A stretch of 64,000 bases of DNA from Euryarchaeota archaeon UBA557 (GCA_002503285.1 DARI01000001.1:1-64000); one strand, 5' to 3'. Positions 1-9,168 are shown, counted from the first letter of the stretch. Program-made: numbers and translations. Notes: a model not told the origin generated them from the sequence alone.

Positions 1-2154
1 GGTGATGGTGTGTATGATTACAATGATGCAATGCCATTAGACGCAAATGAACAATATGACTTTGATGGTGATGGAATTGGTGACAATACCGACACAGATA
101 ATGATAATGATGGATGTGAAAACGATGTTGATGACTTACCATTTGATGAATCATCATGCGATGACTTTGACGGTGACGGTGTTGGCGATGAAGCTGATAT
201 GGATGATGATGGAGATAACGTACTAGATGCGGAAGATCCATTCCCATTCGATGGAACTGCATGGTTAGATAATGATGGCGATGGAATGCCTGATTTCAAT
301 GGACCTCCACAATTCGCTGGTGACTTCGAAGGTGGCTCAATTAGTGCCCCCTGGGATACATTTGGCGATGCAGATTGGACTGTAGTTGATTCTACAACTT
401 CACTAACTGGCGCAATTATCAATGGAACGTTTAGTGCTCAATCTGGAGACATATCTGATGCCCAAACTAGCAGCTTAGCAGTAGAATTCTCTACTATAGC
501 TGGTGATTTGTCTTTCGAATATGTTACATCCACAGAAAATAACTGGGATTACTTAAGGTTCTATGTTGACGGATTATTACAAGCATCATGGTCAGGATCT
601 AATTCTGGTGTTCACGTACAATCAATAACTGCTGGTACACATACATTTGAGTTCCAATTCTACAAAGACGGAAGTGTAAGCTCAGGTGATGATACTGTGT
701 GGGTGGATGATTTAGTACTGCCATTAGCACAAATTGCTAACACTAACAATGATACTGATGATGACAATGACGGTACAATGGATGATTACGATTTAGATCC
801 ATTGAATCCATGTGTTGCACTAGATACAGATGGTGATGGACTTCCTGATTCAGTTGAATCTGGTATGTTTGACATGAGTGGAACTGGCGATGAAGATTAC
901 TGGGTAGATTGTGACGCTTCAGGATATTATGCTGATTCGGATGATGATGGTGATAATTGGTTTGATGAGGAAGAAATGATTTGCGGATCTGATTCTTTGG
1001 ATAATAACTCAACACCTGATGATTTCGATAATGATTGGCTATGTGACTTATTAGACAATGATAGCGATAACGATGGTATTGAAGATTCATTAGACACATT
1101 CCCATATGACTCTACAGAATCTGAAGATTATGACGGTGATGGAATTGGTGACAATGCTGATTCTGACGATGATAATGATAACGTTAGCGATGTCGATGAC
1201 GCTTTCCCATATGATGCAAACGAATCCGCCGACTTAGACGGAGATGGTCAAGGAGATAACGCTGACAACGATACTGATGGTGATGGCGTCCCTAATGACG
1301 TTGATTCATTCCCAACAGACGATGAGGCATCTACTGATACAGATGGTGACGGAATTGATGATGAAGCTGATACTGATGACGATGGAGACGGTGTTCCTGA
1401 TGTAGTAGACTGGGCACCATTAGATTCTGCTGAATCTGTTGACAGTGATGGAGATGGACTTGGAGATAATGCTGATACTGATGACGATAATGATTCAGTT
1501 GAAGATGGAATTGACGCATTCCCACTAGATTCTTCAGAATACGCAGATTATGATGGCGATGGTGTTGGTGATAACGCCGATATCGATGATGATGATGATG
1601 GAATACCTGATGGAGTCGATCTTTTCCCAAATGACGCAACAGAATCTAGAGATTTAGATGAAGATGGTCTCGGAGATAATTCTGATTCTGATAGAGATGG
1701 CGATGGCGTAGCAAACGCTGAGGATATCTTCCCAGATAACGCTGCTGAAACAGTTGATTTGGATATGGATGGAATTGGTGATAACTCTGACGTAGATGAT
1801 GATGGTGATGGCGACTTAGATGAGTTTGATTCATTCCCTACTGATTCTGCAGAATGGGACGACACTGATGCTGATGGAATTGGTAACAATGCTGATGATG
1901 ATGATGATGGCGACGGAGTTCTTGATATTGTTGAGGACCGTTGTGGTTCTGATAGTGAGAACGTTAACTCAGTACCATCAGATTACGATCTAGATGGCAT
2001 TTGTGATGCGGAAGACAGTGAAGTCTCAAATTCAGATACTCTTGACGAGCAAGATGAATTGGGATGGTCAAACGCTGTTCCAGGATTCCCAGCAATATTC
2101 GCAGGAATAGCTCTAGTAGGCGCGGCATTAATTGGCCGCCGAAACGACGACTGA
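1..2154 (+). CDS. Thrombospondin type 3 repeat surface protein with PGF-CTERM-like tail (5' partial)
   Basis: The frame is open from the first base of the window, so the N-terminus lies off the left edge. The protein is extremely rich in Asp/Asn/Gly, with DxDxDG-type calcium loops typical of thrombospondin type 3 repeats. A globular beta-rich segment lies at about bases 301-735, with repeats on both sides. Downstream are eight in-register 35-residue units. The C-terminus has a PGF motif, a hydrophobic helix of about 17 residues and an RR-containing tail, which matches the PGF-CTERM sorting signal processed by archaeosortase A; a candidate enzyme is encoded at 20909-21883. I infer an extracellular, Ca-stabilised, lipid-anchored protein, possibly an adhesin or envelope protein. 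The ligand is unknown. Confidence 0.85.
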   Translation, partial: GDGVYDYNDAMPLDANEQYDFDGDGIGDNTDTDNDNDGCENDVDDLPFDESSCDDFDGDGVGDEADMDDDGDNVLDAEDPFPFDGTAWLDNDGDGMPDFNGPPQFAGDFEGGSISAPWDTFGDADWTVVDSTTSLTGAIINGTFSAQSGDISDAQTSSLAVEFSTIAGDLSFEYVTSTENNWDYLRFYVDGLLQASWSGSNSGVHVQSITAGTHTFEFQFYKDGSVSSGDDTVWVDDLVLPLAQIANTNNDTDDDNDGTMDDYDLDPLNPCVALDTDGDGLPDSVESGMFDMSGTGDEDYWVDCDASGYYADSDDDGDNWFDEEEMICGSDSLDNNSTPDDFDNDWLCDLLDNDSDNDGIEDSLDTFPYDSTESEDYDGDGIGDNADSDDDNDNVSDVDDAFPYDANESADLDGDGQGDNADNDTDGDGVPNDVDSFPTDDEASTDTDGDGIDDEADTDDDGDGVPDVVDWAPLDSAESVDSDGDGLGDNADTDDDNDSVEDGIDAFPLDSSEYADYDGDGVGDNADIDDDDDGIPDGVDLFPNDATESRDLDEDGLGDNSDSDRDGDGVANAEDIFPDNAAETVDLDMDGIGDNSDVDDDGDGDLDEFDSFPTDSAEWDDTDADGIGNNADDDDDGDGVLDIVEDRCGSDSENVNSVPSDYDLDGICDAEDSEVSNSDTLDEQDELGWSNAVPGFPAIFAGIALVGAALIGRRNDD
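1132..1971 (+). repeat. Eight tandem 105-bp coding units (TSP3 repeats)
   Basis: Eight units begin with a DxDG-type loop at base 1132 and recur every 105 bases, the last starting at 1867. I checked the starts at 1237, 1342 and 1867, and they are in exact register. The units diverge at the base level but keep the pattern DGDGxGDNAD, an acidic loop and then D-x-FPxD. They are coding repeats, not a CRISPR or a satellite. Confidence 0.8.
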
Positions 2155-2174
2155 TTAGTTTCAGTCGGACATAA

Positions 2175-2219
2175 CCCCGGGCCGGATACCTTCTGGTCCC
2201 CGGCTCGGGGCTTTTTTTT
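2175..2219 (+). terminator. GC-rich hairpin plus T8, intrinsic-type terminator
   Basis: A 16-base arm at 2175-2190 pairs with 2195-2210 across a TTCT loop. There are 13 Watson-Crick pairs, one G-T wobble and a two-base internal mismatch. One C and then eight T follow at 2212-2219. The stem is strikingly GC-rich for this AT-rich region and sits 20 bases after the surface-protein stop codon, so it very probably ends that transcript and insulates aIF5A. Confidence 0.75.
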
Positions 2220-2223
2220 CCCT

Positions 2224-2240
2224 AATGCTGATAAAGCATT
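2224..2240 (+). other. Short hairpin before aIF5A
   Basis: AATGCT at 2224-2229 and AGCATT at 2235-2240 form a six-base inverted repeat around a five-base loop. It lies between the terminator and the aIF5A start at 2265. It could be part of the aIF5A leader or promoter region, or chance; the sequence alone does not decide. Confidence 0.3.
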
Positions 2241-2264
2241 GTTGTTCCATTGAGTTGATTATAC

Positions 2265-2651
2265 ATGCCAGGTACTTCTAGAGTCGAAATTCGCACACTT
2301 AAAATTGGTCGATATGTTGCAATTGATGATGATGCATACAAGATTCTTAGTATGTCTAAATCTAAACCTGGAAAACACGGTTCAGCCAAAGCTAGAATAG
2401 AATTAGAAGATATATTTACAGGTCAGAAAAAATCTCACGTTGGGACTGTAACTGATAATATACAAGTTCCTATGATTGAGAAAGGATCTGCCATTATTAC
2501 CCACATTCAAGGAAACGAAGTACATGCTATGGATAACAAGTCATATGAAACTTTAATTCTCCCATTAACAGATGAGTTTAATCTTGAAGGCGGAAAGGAA
2601 ATCCAATGGATGGAAGCCATGGGTCGATACAGAATTACTAGGGATCATTAA
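2265..2651 (+). CDS. eif5A: Translation factor aIF5A
   Basis: At 128 residues this is the usual archaeal aIF5A size. It has an N-terminal SH3-like domain and a C-terminal OB-fold. The hypusination loop reads KPGKHG, placing the modifiable lysine at Lys37, equivalent to Lys50 in human eIF5A. The family promotes peptide-bond formation at difficult sequences such as polyproline and needs deoxyhypusine or hypusine for activity. The gene stands alone between a strong terminator and the OPT transporter. A deoxyhypusine hydroxylase-like protein is encoded at 51539-52018; no deoxyhypusine synthase gene is in the window. The identification is firm. Confidence 0.96.
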   Translation: MPGTSRVEIRTLKIGRYVAIDDDAYKILSMSKSKPGKHGSAKARIELEDIFTGQKKSHVGTVTDNIQVPMIEKGSAIITHIQGNEVHAMDNKSYETLILPLTDEFNLEGGKEIQWMEAMGRYRITRDH

Positions 2652-2680
2652 TTAATTCTAATTAGTTAATTTATATTATT

Positions 2681-2698
2681 TTTATAGTGAACTATAAA
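2681..2698. promoter_or_regulatory. Perfect 8-bp inverted repeat upstream of the OPT transporter
   Basis: TTTATAGT and ACTATAAA flank a two-base GA spacer, giving an 18-base palindrome whose end is 28 bases before the transporter ATG at 2727. Its arms resemble archaeal TATA elements, so it could be an operator overlapping the promoter or a promoter core itself. No regulator is identified. Confidence 0.4.
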
Positions 2699-2726
2699 CA
2701 TAGATATTAATCCCTTAACTCATAAG

Positions 2727-5333
2727 ATGACTGATGTCCCACGCTCTGCCTATCGGCAGCCTGTTACCCCCTCTGGCCTAGAATCTATGGAGAAAGGCAC
2801 ACTTACATGGCTAGACGAAGATATGTACAATAATCTCAATACAGGCGTTCTTGAACAATATCTCGAAGAAAAAAATGTGAGGGAATCATTTGAAATAAGC
2901 CACTGGGATACTAAAAAAGTTTTAATTGGCATCTTAATAGGTGCAGTTTTTAGTGGTGTTTCCGCATACATTGGCCTAAAGATTGGAATTACTGTTGCAG
3001 CAGGGTGGTATGTTGCCTACTTACTAGGAATGGCATACCAGTGGTCTCCCTCTGAAGTTAATATTGCAACTAGTGCAACAACTGGAGCGATAAATGCGTC
3101 AACTGGCTTTGTATTTACTTTTCCTGCAATATTCTTACTTGCATATTCTAATGACTATAAGGTGGGTGATGGTTATCTCATATCCTCAGTTGATACTTTG
3201 CAACTTGCCTTCATTGGCATTATTGCATCAATGTTTGCAGGATTTTTAGGTGTGATGTATTTCATTATCTTCAGACGTGTCTGGTTAGTAGAAGATCCCC
3301 TTCCTATGCCTGGTTTTGAAGCCACATTAAAGATGTTAGATATCGCATCTGATGTTAGTAGTGGGGCGGCTGATACCGCCAGAGACTCATTAAAGACAGT
3401 CGGATTATGGACTGGTATAAGCATGGCAATTATGTTTATCATTGATTACCCCTTAATATGGAAAAGGAAAATTGCAAGTTTACCTGGAAGCATAGCAGAC
3501 TGGGCATCATCTAAACTTTCAGGGAATGATTGGGGATTGGCTTCAGTATATACTGAGAGATGGATACATCAACCAACTAAATTGCAGGATGGAGAATCGC
3601 CTTATGGAGGCCCAGGGCTAACTCCCTATTCATCTAATAATCCATTTTCTTATACATTTTTAGGATTAGAACTAAGTCCCACTTTACTTGCATTAGGCTG
3701 GTTTATGAAATTTCGAGTAGCCTTCTTAGTTACACTGGGTTCATTAATTGCTTGGTTTTATATTGTCCCTTTGGTTGTTCTGTTAGATGTCCCAGTATAT
3801 GATTTTGAACAACAACGATATTTTAGAATCACTGAATACGGTGATGTGTTAAATCCGCCAGTATATCCATTTGTACAGTGGATGGCATTTAAATCAGTAG
3901 TTAGGACGATAGCAATCGGTGCAATACTTGGCGGCGGATTACTTGGATTACTCAAAATGGCTCCTACATTTGTTTCAATATTTGGTGATATTATTAGGGC
4001 TTTTACGGGTGAGAAAGGCGATGAATTCATAGAATCCAAAGGTTGGTATGAATGGCCTCTAAATCATATTCCAATTTTTATGTTCATAGCTTCTATTGCA
4101 ATGATAATAATATTTGTAATAGGTGGATTTCCGTTTTTACCATCTTTATTATTTTCAATAGTACTTCTTTCAACAACCTTCCTTTTGGGTGCGATAGCAG
4201 TCAGAGTCATGGGTGAAACTGGTATTGAACCAGTTTCAGGTACTTCCTTTATTGTACTTCTGATGCTTCTATTAGTATTCTTAAACTTCCCAGTTGGGCT
4301 ATCTAAAGAAGAATCTATACTGATGGCATTAGTTGGCACAACTGTTTTTGGTTCTGCAATATCTATGTCTGGTACTGTTGTAGGAGATTACAAAAATAGT
4401 CTTTATATCGGAAATAGGCCATATCATATATCAAAAGGCAACATTCTTGGAGTCATACCAGGCGCAATATTAGGTGCAGGAGTTGCAATATTTCTGTCTA
4501 AATTATTAGCTGAAGGTGCAATCGATTTACAAGCCCCTCAGGCTAATGCATTCGCCTCATTTACTATAATTCTCGCCGAGGGAGAAGGAGATTGGATTGC
4601 CCTAGGCTTGGGTTTCGCTTTGGGAGGTTTTGTAGAATGGGCGACTGGAATGGGAACGTCGTTCGGTCTAGGGATGTATCTACCAACACCAATTACATTC
4701 CCTATGTTGGCAGGTGGTGCCGCCCGCGATTGGTGGGAAAAGAGAAGATTACAACCAAAAGTAGAGGCCATTAGATTAGAGAAAGGCCCTGCAGAAGCTG
4801 AGAAAAGTAGGGCATTACTACTTCTATTTACATTTATGATAGCCGCTGGAGCTATGACGGGAGAAGCATTCCATGGGGTGGAATCAGCAATTCTTGCTGT
4901 TGCAGATGAAATTGAGGTAGAGCAAAATTATGAGTTTGACACATGGGCTGAAGAAACATACTTAGATGAAATTCTTGGTATTGAAAGTAATGACTTTGAA
5001 TCAGTTATCAATTATGCCTCAGAAAGAAATTGTTTATATGAAGAAAGAATTAGGGGATTATCGGGATTATCGGGGTGCCCAGATACTGATTCTGGTTTGA
5101 TAATGGATAATGCACCATGTAGAGTAATATCTTCTGAATCTGTCATATGCACCGAATCACTTGGAATTAAATCTTGGTGGCCACAAGCTAGATTTGCCGT
5201 TTTCTTAGCTGTCAACACTTCTTTAATTGTTGTAATATATCTGTTGTTCAAATCAGCCGGCATTATAGGTGGCAATAATGACGTCGAGAAAATACAAGAT
5301 CAACAAATAATGGATGCCGAATTGGCGGATTGA
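2727..5333 (+). CDS. OPT/YSL-family oligopeptide transporter
   Basis: This 868-residue protein has many hydrophobic segments (about 14-16 by eye). After a cytoplasmic N-terminus of about 65 residues comes the characteristic OPT start, a long Gly/Ala-rich helix pair (GAVFSGVSAYIGLKIGIT). A conserved MGETGIEPVSG-type segment lies near residue 495. Family members move oligopeptides or metal chelates inward with protons. A loop near the C-terminus holds several Cys residues and is probably external. The gene overlaps the next transporter gene's region (stop TGA at 5331-5333, ATG at 5336), which suggests one transcript. The substrate cannot be read from the sequence. Confidence 0.88.
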   Translation: MTDVPRSAYRQPVTPSGLESMEKGTLTWLDEDMYNNLNTGVLEQYLEEKNVRESFEISHWDTKKVLIGILIGAVFSGVSAYIGLKIGITVAAGWYVAYLLGMAYQWSPSEVNIATSATTGAINASTGFVFTFPAIFLLAYSNDYKVGDGYLISSVDTLQLAFIGIIASMFAGFLGVMYFIIFRRVWLVEDPLPMPGFEATLKMLDIASDVSSGAADTARDSLKTVGLWTGISMAIMFIIDYPLIWKRKIASLPGSIADWASSKLSGNDWGLASVYTERWIHQPTKLQDGESPYGGPGLTPYSSNNPFSYTFLGLELSPTLLALGWFMKFRVAFLVTLGSLIAWFYIVPLVVLLDVPVYDFEQQRYFRITEYGDVLNPPVYPFVQWMAFKSVVRTIAIGAILGGGLLGLLKMAPTFVSIFGDIIRAFTGEKGDEFIESKGWYEWPLNHIPIFMFIASIAMIIIFVIGGFPFLPSLLFSIVLLSTTFLLGAIAVRVMGETGIEPVSGTSFIVLLMLLLVFLNFPVGLSKEESILMALVGTTVFGSAISMSGTVVGDYKNSLYIGNRPYHISKGNILGVIPGAILGAGVAIFLSKLLAEGAIDLQAPQANAFASFTIILAEGEGDWIALGLGFALGGFVEWATGMGTSFGLGMYLPTPITFPMLAGGAARDWWEKRRLQPKVEAIRLEKGPAEAEKSRALLLLFTFMIAAGAMTGEAFHGVESAILAVADEIEVEQNYEFDTWAEETYLDEILGIESNDFESVINYASERNCLYEERIRGLSGLSGCPDTDSGLIMDNAPCRVISSESVICTESLGIKSWWPQARFAVFLAVNTSLIVVIYLLFKSAGIIGGNNDVEKIQDQQIMDAELAD

Positions 5334-5335
5334 AA

Positions 5336-6277
5336 ATGAGTGATAAAAATAATACTATAATGGCATGGTCAATACTCATTATTGCATTATTCGCTGTTTC
5401 TTCTGCCGGTACTATTTTACAATCAATGGGCGAGATACCTCCATTTCTACGTGCTTCTTGGAGGATGCAGGGTACTTCATTAATATTGTTGCCATTTTTT
5501 ATATTCCAATATTTAAAAATTAATGACTTATCAATTAATAAAAATGATTTACAATTGTTATTTTTATCAAGTATTTTTTTAGCACTTCATTTTGGCCTTT
5601 GGGTATGGTCCTTAGATAACACTAGTTTAGTACACAGCTTATTGTTTGTTACTATGCATCCAATAATAGTAGTGGCATTAATGCCAATTCTAGGTACCTC
5701 GGCCAATAAAGGACATATAATTGGTGCCACTTTAGGCGTTTTAGGGGCGATGATCACATTAGCAGATGTAAATAAAATAGGTGATGTATCTCTAATGGGA
5801 GATATTGCAGCCTTTGGTGGCGCATTAACAGTAGTAGGATATATTTTTATAGGTCGCCACTTAAGATATGAAAAAAATATGCCAGTATTTATTTATGCAT
5901 TTCCCGTAACACTTGGTGCCGGAATTTGGTTATGTTTTGCTACAATTTTCTTTGAATCTACTTCTTTTTTTACTTCTATGCCTGAATTGAATGTTTTTGG
6001 TTGGTTCGACTCAATATGGTTGATATGGATAGTCTATTTATCACTGGGTCCAGGATTAATGGGTCATACTGGCATTAATACAATTTTGAAGTGGCTTCCA
6101 CCAATTATGGTTTCTAGTGTTTTATTGTTAGAACCCGTTATTGGTGCTTTCATAGGATGGTTATTTACAGGAGAATTAATTCTTGGGATGTGGACATTAA
6201 TAGGAGGGCCGTTGATGATAATTGGAGTTTTAATAATTACCTTGGAAGAAACTACATCATCAACTGACGATTTTTGA
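5336..6277 (+). CDS. EamA/DMT-family transporter
   Basis: This protein of about 313 residues has ten predicted membrane helices in two EamA-like halves. It has the typical pattern of an N-terminal helix followed by a P-F-L-R-A-S-W-R segment and a C-terminal E-P-V-I-G-A-F-I-G-W motif. Drug/metabolite transporter family members export or import small metabolites, and specificity is not predictable. I chose the ATG at 5336; a TTG lies two codons upstream at 5330, overlapping the OPT stop. The 3' end overlaps the convergent TrmY gene by 18 bases. Confidence 0.82.
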   Translation: MSDKNNTIMAWSILIIALFAVSSAGTILQSMGEIPPFLRASWRMQGTSLILLPFFIFQYLKINDLSINKNDLQLLFLSSIFLALHFGLWVWSLDNTSLVHSLLFVTMHPIIVVALMPILGTSANKGHIIGATLGVLGAMITLADVNKIGDVSLMGDIAAFGGALTVVGYIFIGRHLRYEKNMPVFIYAFPVTLGAGIWLCFATIFFESTSFFTSMPELNVFGWFDSIWLIWIVYLSLGPGLMGHTGINTILKWLPPIMVSSVLLLEPVIGAFIGWLFTGELILGMWTLIGGPLMIIGVLIITLEETTSSTDDF

Positions 6278-6892
6278 ATCAATGATGTGATGTACTATTG
6301 TTATGCAAGAATGTCCTTGTAACCAAGTATCACCTAATTTGATTTTTTTAAACTTAGATAGTATTGAGATCTCATTAATGGTAAATGGAGAATCATCGGA
6401 AAGAATAAATCCCATTGATTGATTATTTAAATTCAAATTATTATTGTTTAAATTAGGCCCATCGATATCTAATATTGAAATATTTACATCATCGCTTTCC
6501 CACTCTGATACGGTTTCTAAAATGCCACCAGATGAATGAAAAATGCCAGTACTTACCTCTTCCCAATGTCCAATTGGAGGTAATCTTAATTTCATTATAG
6601 ATTTGATATGCCCTGCTATAGATCTTTCATCTGGCCTAACTCCTGTTACTGTGGCGCCATCAAACATAACTCTTCTAGAACGATCATTTCCGCCCATTAG
6701 ATGTAAAACTATTTGTGAATTTTTTCTTATATCATGCGAAATAAATAATGCAGCATTAATTGCCCTTACTAATACATCCATTCTTCCGGATAGTCCTGTT
6801 AAATCATTTAAAGATAAATTTCCGGAACTAGGTGCTTTATGTCCAATTATGGCGAATTTTCTTTTCACCCAATCACATTCCAATGTTGTCAT
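6260..6892 (-). CDS. trmY: tRNA pseudouridine(54) N1-methyltransferase TrmY
   Basis: This 210-residue SPOUT-class methyltransferase resembles archaeal TrmY. The N-terminal RKFAIIGHKAPSSG strand-loop, the NDLTGLSGRMD segment and the C-terminal GDTWLQGHSC...VHH knot region all fit the family. TrmY methylates pseudouridine 54 of archaeal tRNAs to m1-pseudouridine, replacing the m5U of other lineages. Its start overlaps the 3' end of the SRP54 gene by 20 bases, so the two are almost certainly co-transcribed. The middle of the protein (about residues 140-160) is unusually Asn/Leu-rich. Confidence 0.88.
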   Translation of the reverse strand: MTTLECDWVKRKFAIIGHKAPSSGNLSLNDLTGLSGRMDVLVRAINAALFISHDIRKNSQIVLHLMGGNDRSRRVMFDGATVTGVRPDERSIAGHIKSIMKLRLPPIGHWEEVSTGIFHSSGGILETVSEWESDDVNISILDIDGPNLNNNNLNLNNQSMGFILSDDSPFTINEISILSKFKKIKLGDTWLQGHSCITIVHHIIDSKIVS

Positions 6893-8225
6893 CTAAATCC
6901 ATCATTGATTGCATTTGTCTTCTAAATTTCCTATTACCTTTCATCCCGCGCATCATTTTTTTACTTTTATTCCAATGCCCTAATAAATCTTTAACGGCCT
7001 TTTCTTCTACTCCGGACCCTCTTGCAATTCTTCTAATTCTACTAGATTTTAACAATACTGGCTCATCTTTCTCTTCTTGTGTCATTGAATCCATTATTAC
7101 TCTGTACTGGTCTAAATTATTCTGCATTTGTTGTTTTTGGCCTCTACTCATGTTATTCATTCCACCAAACATACTATCTGGCAAATGGGATAATAATTTA
7201 TCCATTGTACCTATTTTACTTGTCATTTCCATTTGAGCATACATGTCAGTCAATGTGAATCTTCCAGACATTAGGCGTTGAGTCAATCTCATCGCCTCTT
7301 GTTCATCCATATCTTCCGGAGCCAAATCTATGAGTCCCTTTATATCGCCCATACCCAATAATCTAGAAATAAATCTATCCGATTCAAATTTTTCTAAATC
7401 ATTAATTCTTTCTCCTTCACCTACAAAAACAATCGGTGCCCCTGTAGTCGCAACTGCACTCAACGCACCACCTCCTCGAGCAGTACCATCCAATTTGGTA
7501 ATTATTGTACCAGTAACTCCAACAAGATCATGGAAAGTTTGAGCAACAGGGCCGGCAGCCTGACCAACTTGTGCATCAATTACTAAAAATCTCTCTGTAG
7601 CGTTCGCAATATTTGCAATATCTATTAATTCTTGTTTTAAATCACCATCTAAACTATCTCTTCCTGCAGTATCAATTATTACTACATCAGCAGAACTAAA
7701 TTTCTTCAAACCGTTTCTTACGATTGTCTTTGCATCATTCTCATCAGGTTCACCATAAACTTCTACATTAGTTCCTTCAAGTAGTTGTGTTAATTGCTGA
7801 AATGCGCCAGGGCGATGGACATCAGCTTCTATGACTGCTACCTTTACTCCATGTTTCCTTCTCCACCAATCTGCAATTTTAGCAGTAGTTGTAGTTTTTC
7901 CTTGACCATAAAGTCCTACCATCAACACTGTTTCATTTCTAGGCCTTATATCTCTAGGAGGCCCTAGTATTCTTACTAATTCTGTATACATCATATTCAT
8001 AGCATGAGTTTCCAACTTAACGCCTGGAAGTGGATCTTCTTCCATCATACGTCTTTCTATTCTTTCAGTTAATTCCTTGGTCTGTCTAACATTAAAATCT
8101 GCTTCTAACAAAGCACGCCTTAATTGTTTACTTAATTCCTTAATAGTCTCTTCATCAACTACCCTCTTGCCCTTCAACAGACTCATTGAACCAATGATTC
8201 TTTGTTTCAGACCTTCGAGTGCCAC
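6873..8225 (-). CDS. srp54: Signal recognition particle protein SRP54
   Basis: This 450-residue protein has the N, G and M domain order. The N-domain bundle (residues 1-90) is followed by the GTPase G domain with GLYGQGKTTT (G1), DTAGRD (G3) and TKLDG (G4), then a Met-rich M domain from about residue 295 ending in Met/Arg-rich helices. It binds 7S RNA and signal peptides and delivers ribosomes to the membrane. The start is GTG: the sequence from residue 1 matches the family N-terminus, and the next ATG would remove the first helix. It forms an operon with trmY. Confidence 0.97.
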   Translation of the reverse strand: MALEGLKQRIIGSMSLLKGKRVVDEETIKELSKQLRRALLEADFNVRQTKELTERIERRMMEEDPLPGVKLETHAMNMMYTELVRILGPPRDIRPRNETVLMVGLYGQGKTTTTAKIADWWRRKHGVKVAVIEADVHRPGAFQQLTQLLEGTNVEVYGEPDENDAKTIVRNGLKKFSSADVVIIDTAGRDSLDGDLKQELIDIANIANATERFLVIDAQVGQAAGPVAQTFHDLVGVTGTIITKLDGTARGGGALSAVATTGAPIVFVGEGERINDLEKFESDRFISRLLGMGDIKGLIDLAPEDMDEQEAMRLTQRLMSGRFTLTDMYAQMEMTSKIGTMDKLLSHLPDSMFGGMNNMSRGQKQQMQNNLDQYRVIMDSMTQEEKDEPVLLKSSRIRRIARGSGVEEKAVKDLLGHWNKSKKMMRGMKGNRKFRRQMQSMMDLDDNIGM

Positions 8226-8285
8226 GTGCTTCCGTCTTTATTATGTGGTTTTAACGTTATTAGACCCGCGTGACTCAAATGTAGT

Positions 8286-9101
8286 ATGCTATGGCCAATC
8301 ATGGCTATCGAGGCAGTCCCGATATCACAACAACAAATTGCCTTTGCAATTGGTTTACTGGGTATATATGTCGGATGGCGAGGAATAATATCCAAGATGA
8401 CTGGATTTTACGATATAGCAAATGCATCTAAAAATTTATTGTATGGGATCGTGGTTGGGATGCTGTTCGCAGTAATAATCGATAACTATATTTTATTTGG
8501 AATCGTTAACTTGTCGGTCAATATGTTAACTTTGACATTTTTATCTATTTTAATCGGCATTTCAGAATCGTCATTTGTATTGTTTATATTAGGGCGACCA
8601 AGAGTTGTTGCTTTAAGAGCGTCACCTCCTAATGGATGGGCACTAGGATTGGGAATGGGTGCAATGCACTCCAGCGTCCTAATAGTTCGATTATTTGATG
8701 AGGGCCTTACCTCAATATCAAATTTTTCAGGTTTTAATATTTATTCAATTATAATTGGAATGTGCATATCTTTGTCGGCGTGCTTCGGGCATGCTCTGAT
8801 TAATTCATGGCAAGGATATAATATTTTGAATAATAATCGGTTAAAGCCATTAGTAATTGGCTCGTTCATACGGGCTGGTTTAATAATATCCTTAGTTCTA
8901 TGTCTATTTCTGCCGATTATTATGATTGCGATCATTCCAATTGTAATTTTATCATGGTCACCTGCTCAAAAAATATGGATCCCATCAGGTATGACACCTT
9001 CTGCTAAACAAGCATTCAAAAGAACACTAAGACAATCTCAAAAACATGAATTAGCATCAAATCATAGAAAAAAAGGAGAACTCCTAGATTCTGAAGAGTA
9101 A
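8286..9101 (+). CDS. Unknown multi-pass membrane protein
   Basis: This protein of about 271 residues has roughly seven hydrophobic segments, and a basic tail with many Lys/Arg/Gln residues follows the last helix. A Gly-rich segment around residues 115-125 (GWALGLGMGAMHSS) may be functional, but I do not recognise the family. It has a passing resemblance to multi-pass intramembrane protease families, but I see no clear catalytic motif. The start may be 8286 or the ATG at 8301. It is divergent from srp54 with only 60 bases between them. Confidence 0.6.
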   Translation: MLWPIMAIEAVPISQQQIAFAIGLLGIYVGWRGIISKMTGFYDIANASKNLLYGIVVGMLFAVIIDNYILFGIVNLSVNMLTLTFLSILIGISESSFVLFILGRPRVVALRASPPNGWALGLGMGAMHSSVLIVRLFDEGLTSISNFSGFNIYSIIIGMCISLSACFGHALINSWQGYNILNNNRLKPLVIGSFIRAGLIISLVLCLFLPIIMIAIIPIVILSWSPAQKIWIPSGMTPSAKQAFKRTLRQSQKHELASNHRKKGELLDSEE

Positions 9102-9134
9102 TTGTATGTGCTTCATCAAACTTTTATCATAGGG

Positions 9135-9142
9135 TATTATAT
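9135..9142 (+). promoter_or_regulatory. Candidate TATA box for trkA-trkH
   Basis: TATTATAT is centred about 30 bases before the trkA ATG at 9169. This is the distance expected for an archaeal TATA box driving a leaderless transcript. The assignment is by motif and spacing only. Confidence 0.45.
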
Positions 9143-9168
9143 CTATTTGGCTTAAGCATTGAACCAAT

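Noticed and set aside
18..1889. Minus-strand open frames rich in Ser/Pro or His under the repeat protein
   Set aside because: They mirror GAT/GAC-rich coding repeats on the plus strand and are low-complexity shadows with no start signals.
1132..1971. CRISPR-like regular repeats
   Set aside because: The period is a multiple of three, the units are all coding and diverged, and there are no identical repeats with unique spacers.
4592..4774. Plus-strand 60-residue ORF inside the OPT gene
   Set aside because: It is in another frame of a conserved transporter and has random-looking sequence.
6543..7236. Plus-strand ORFs opposite trmY and srp54
   Set aside because: They lie wholly antisense to firmly identified genes and have no recognisable features.
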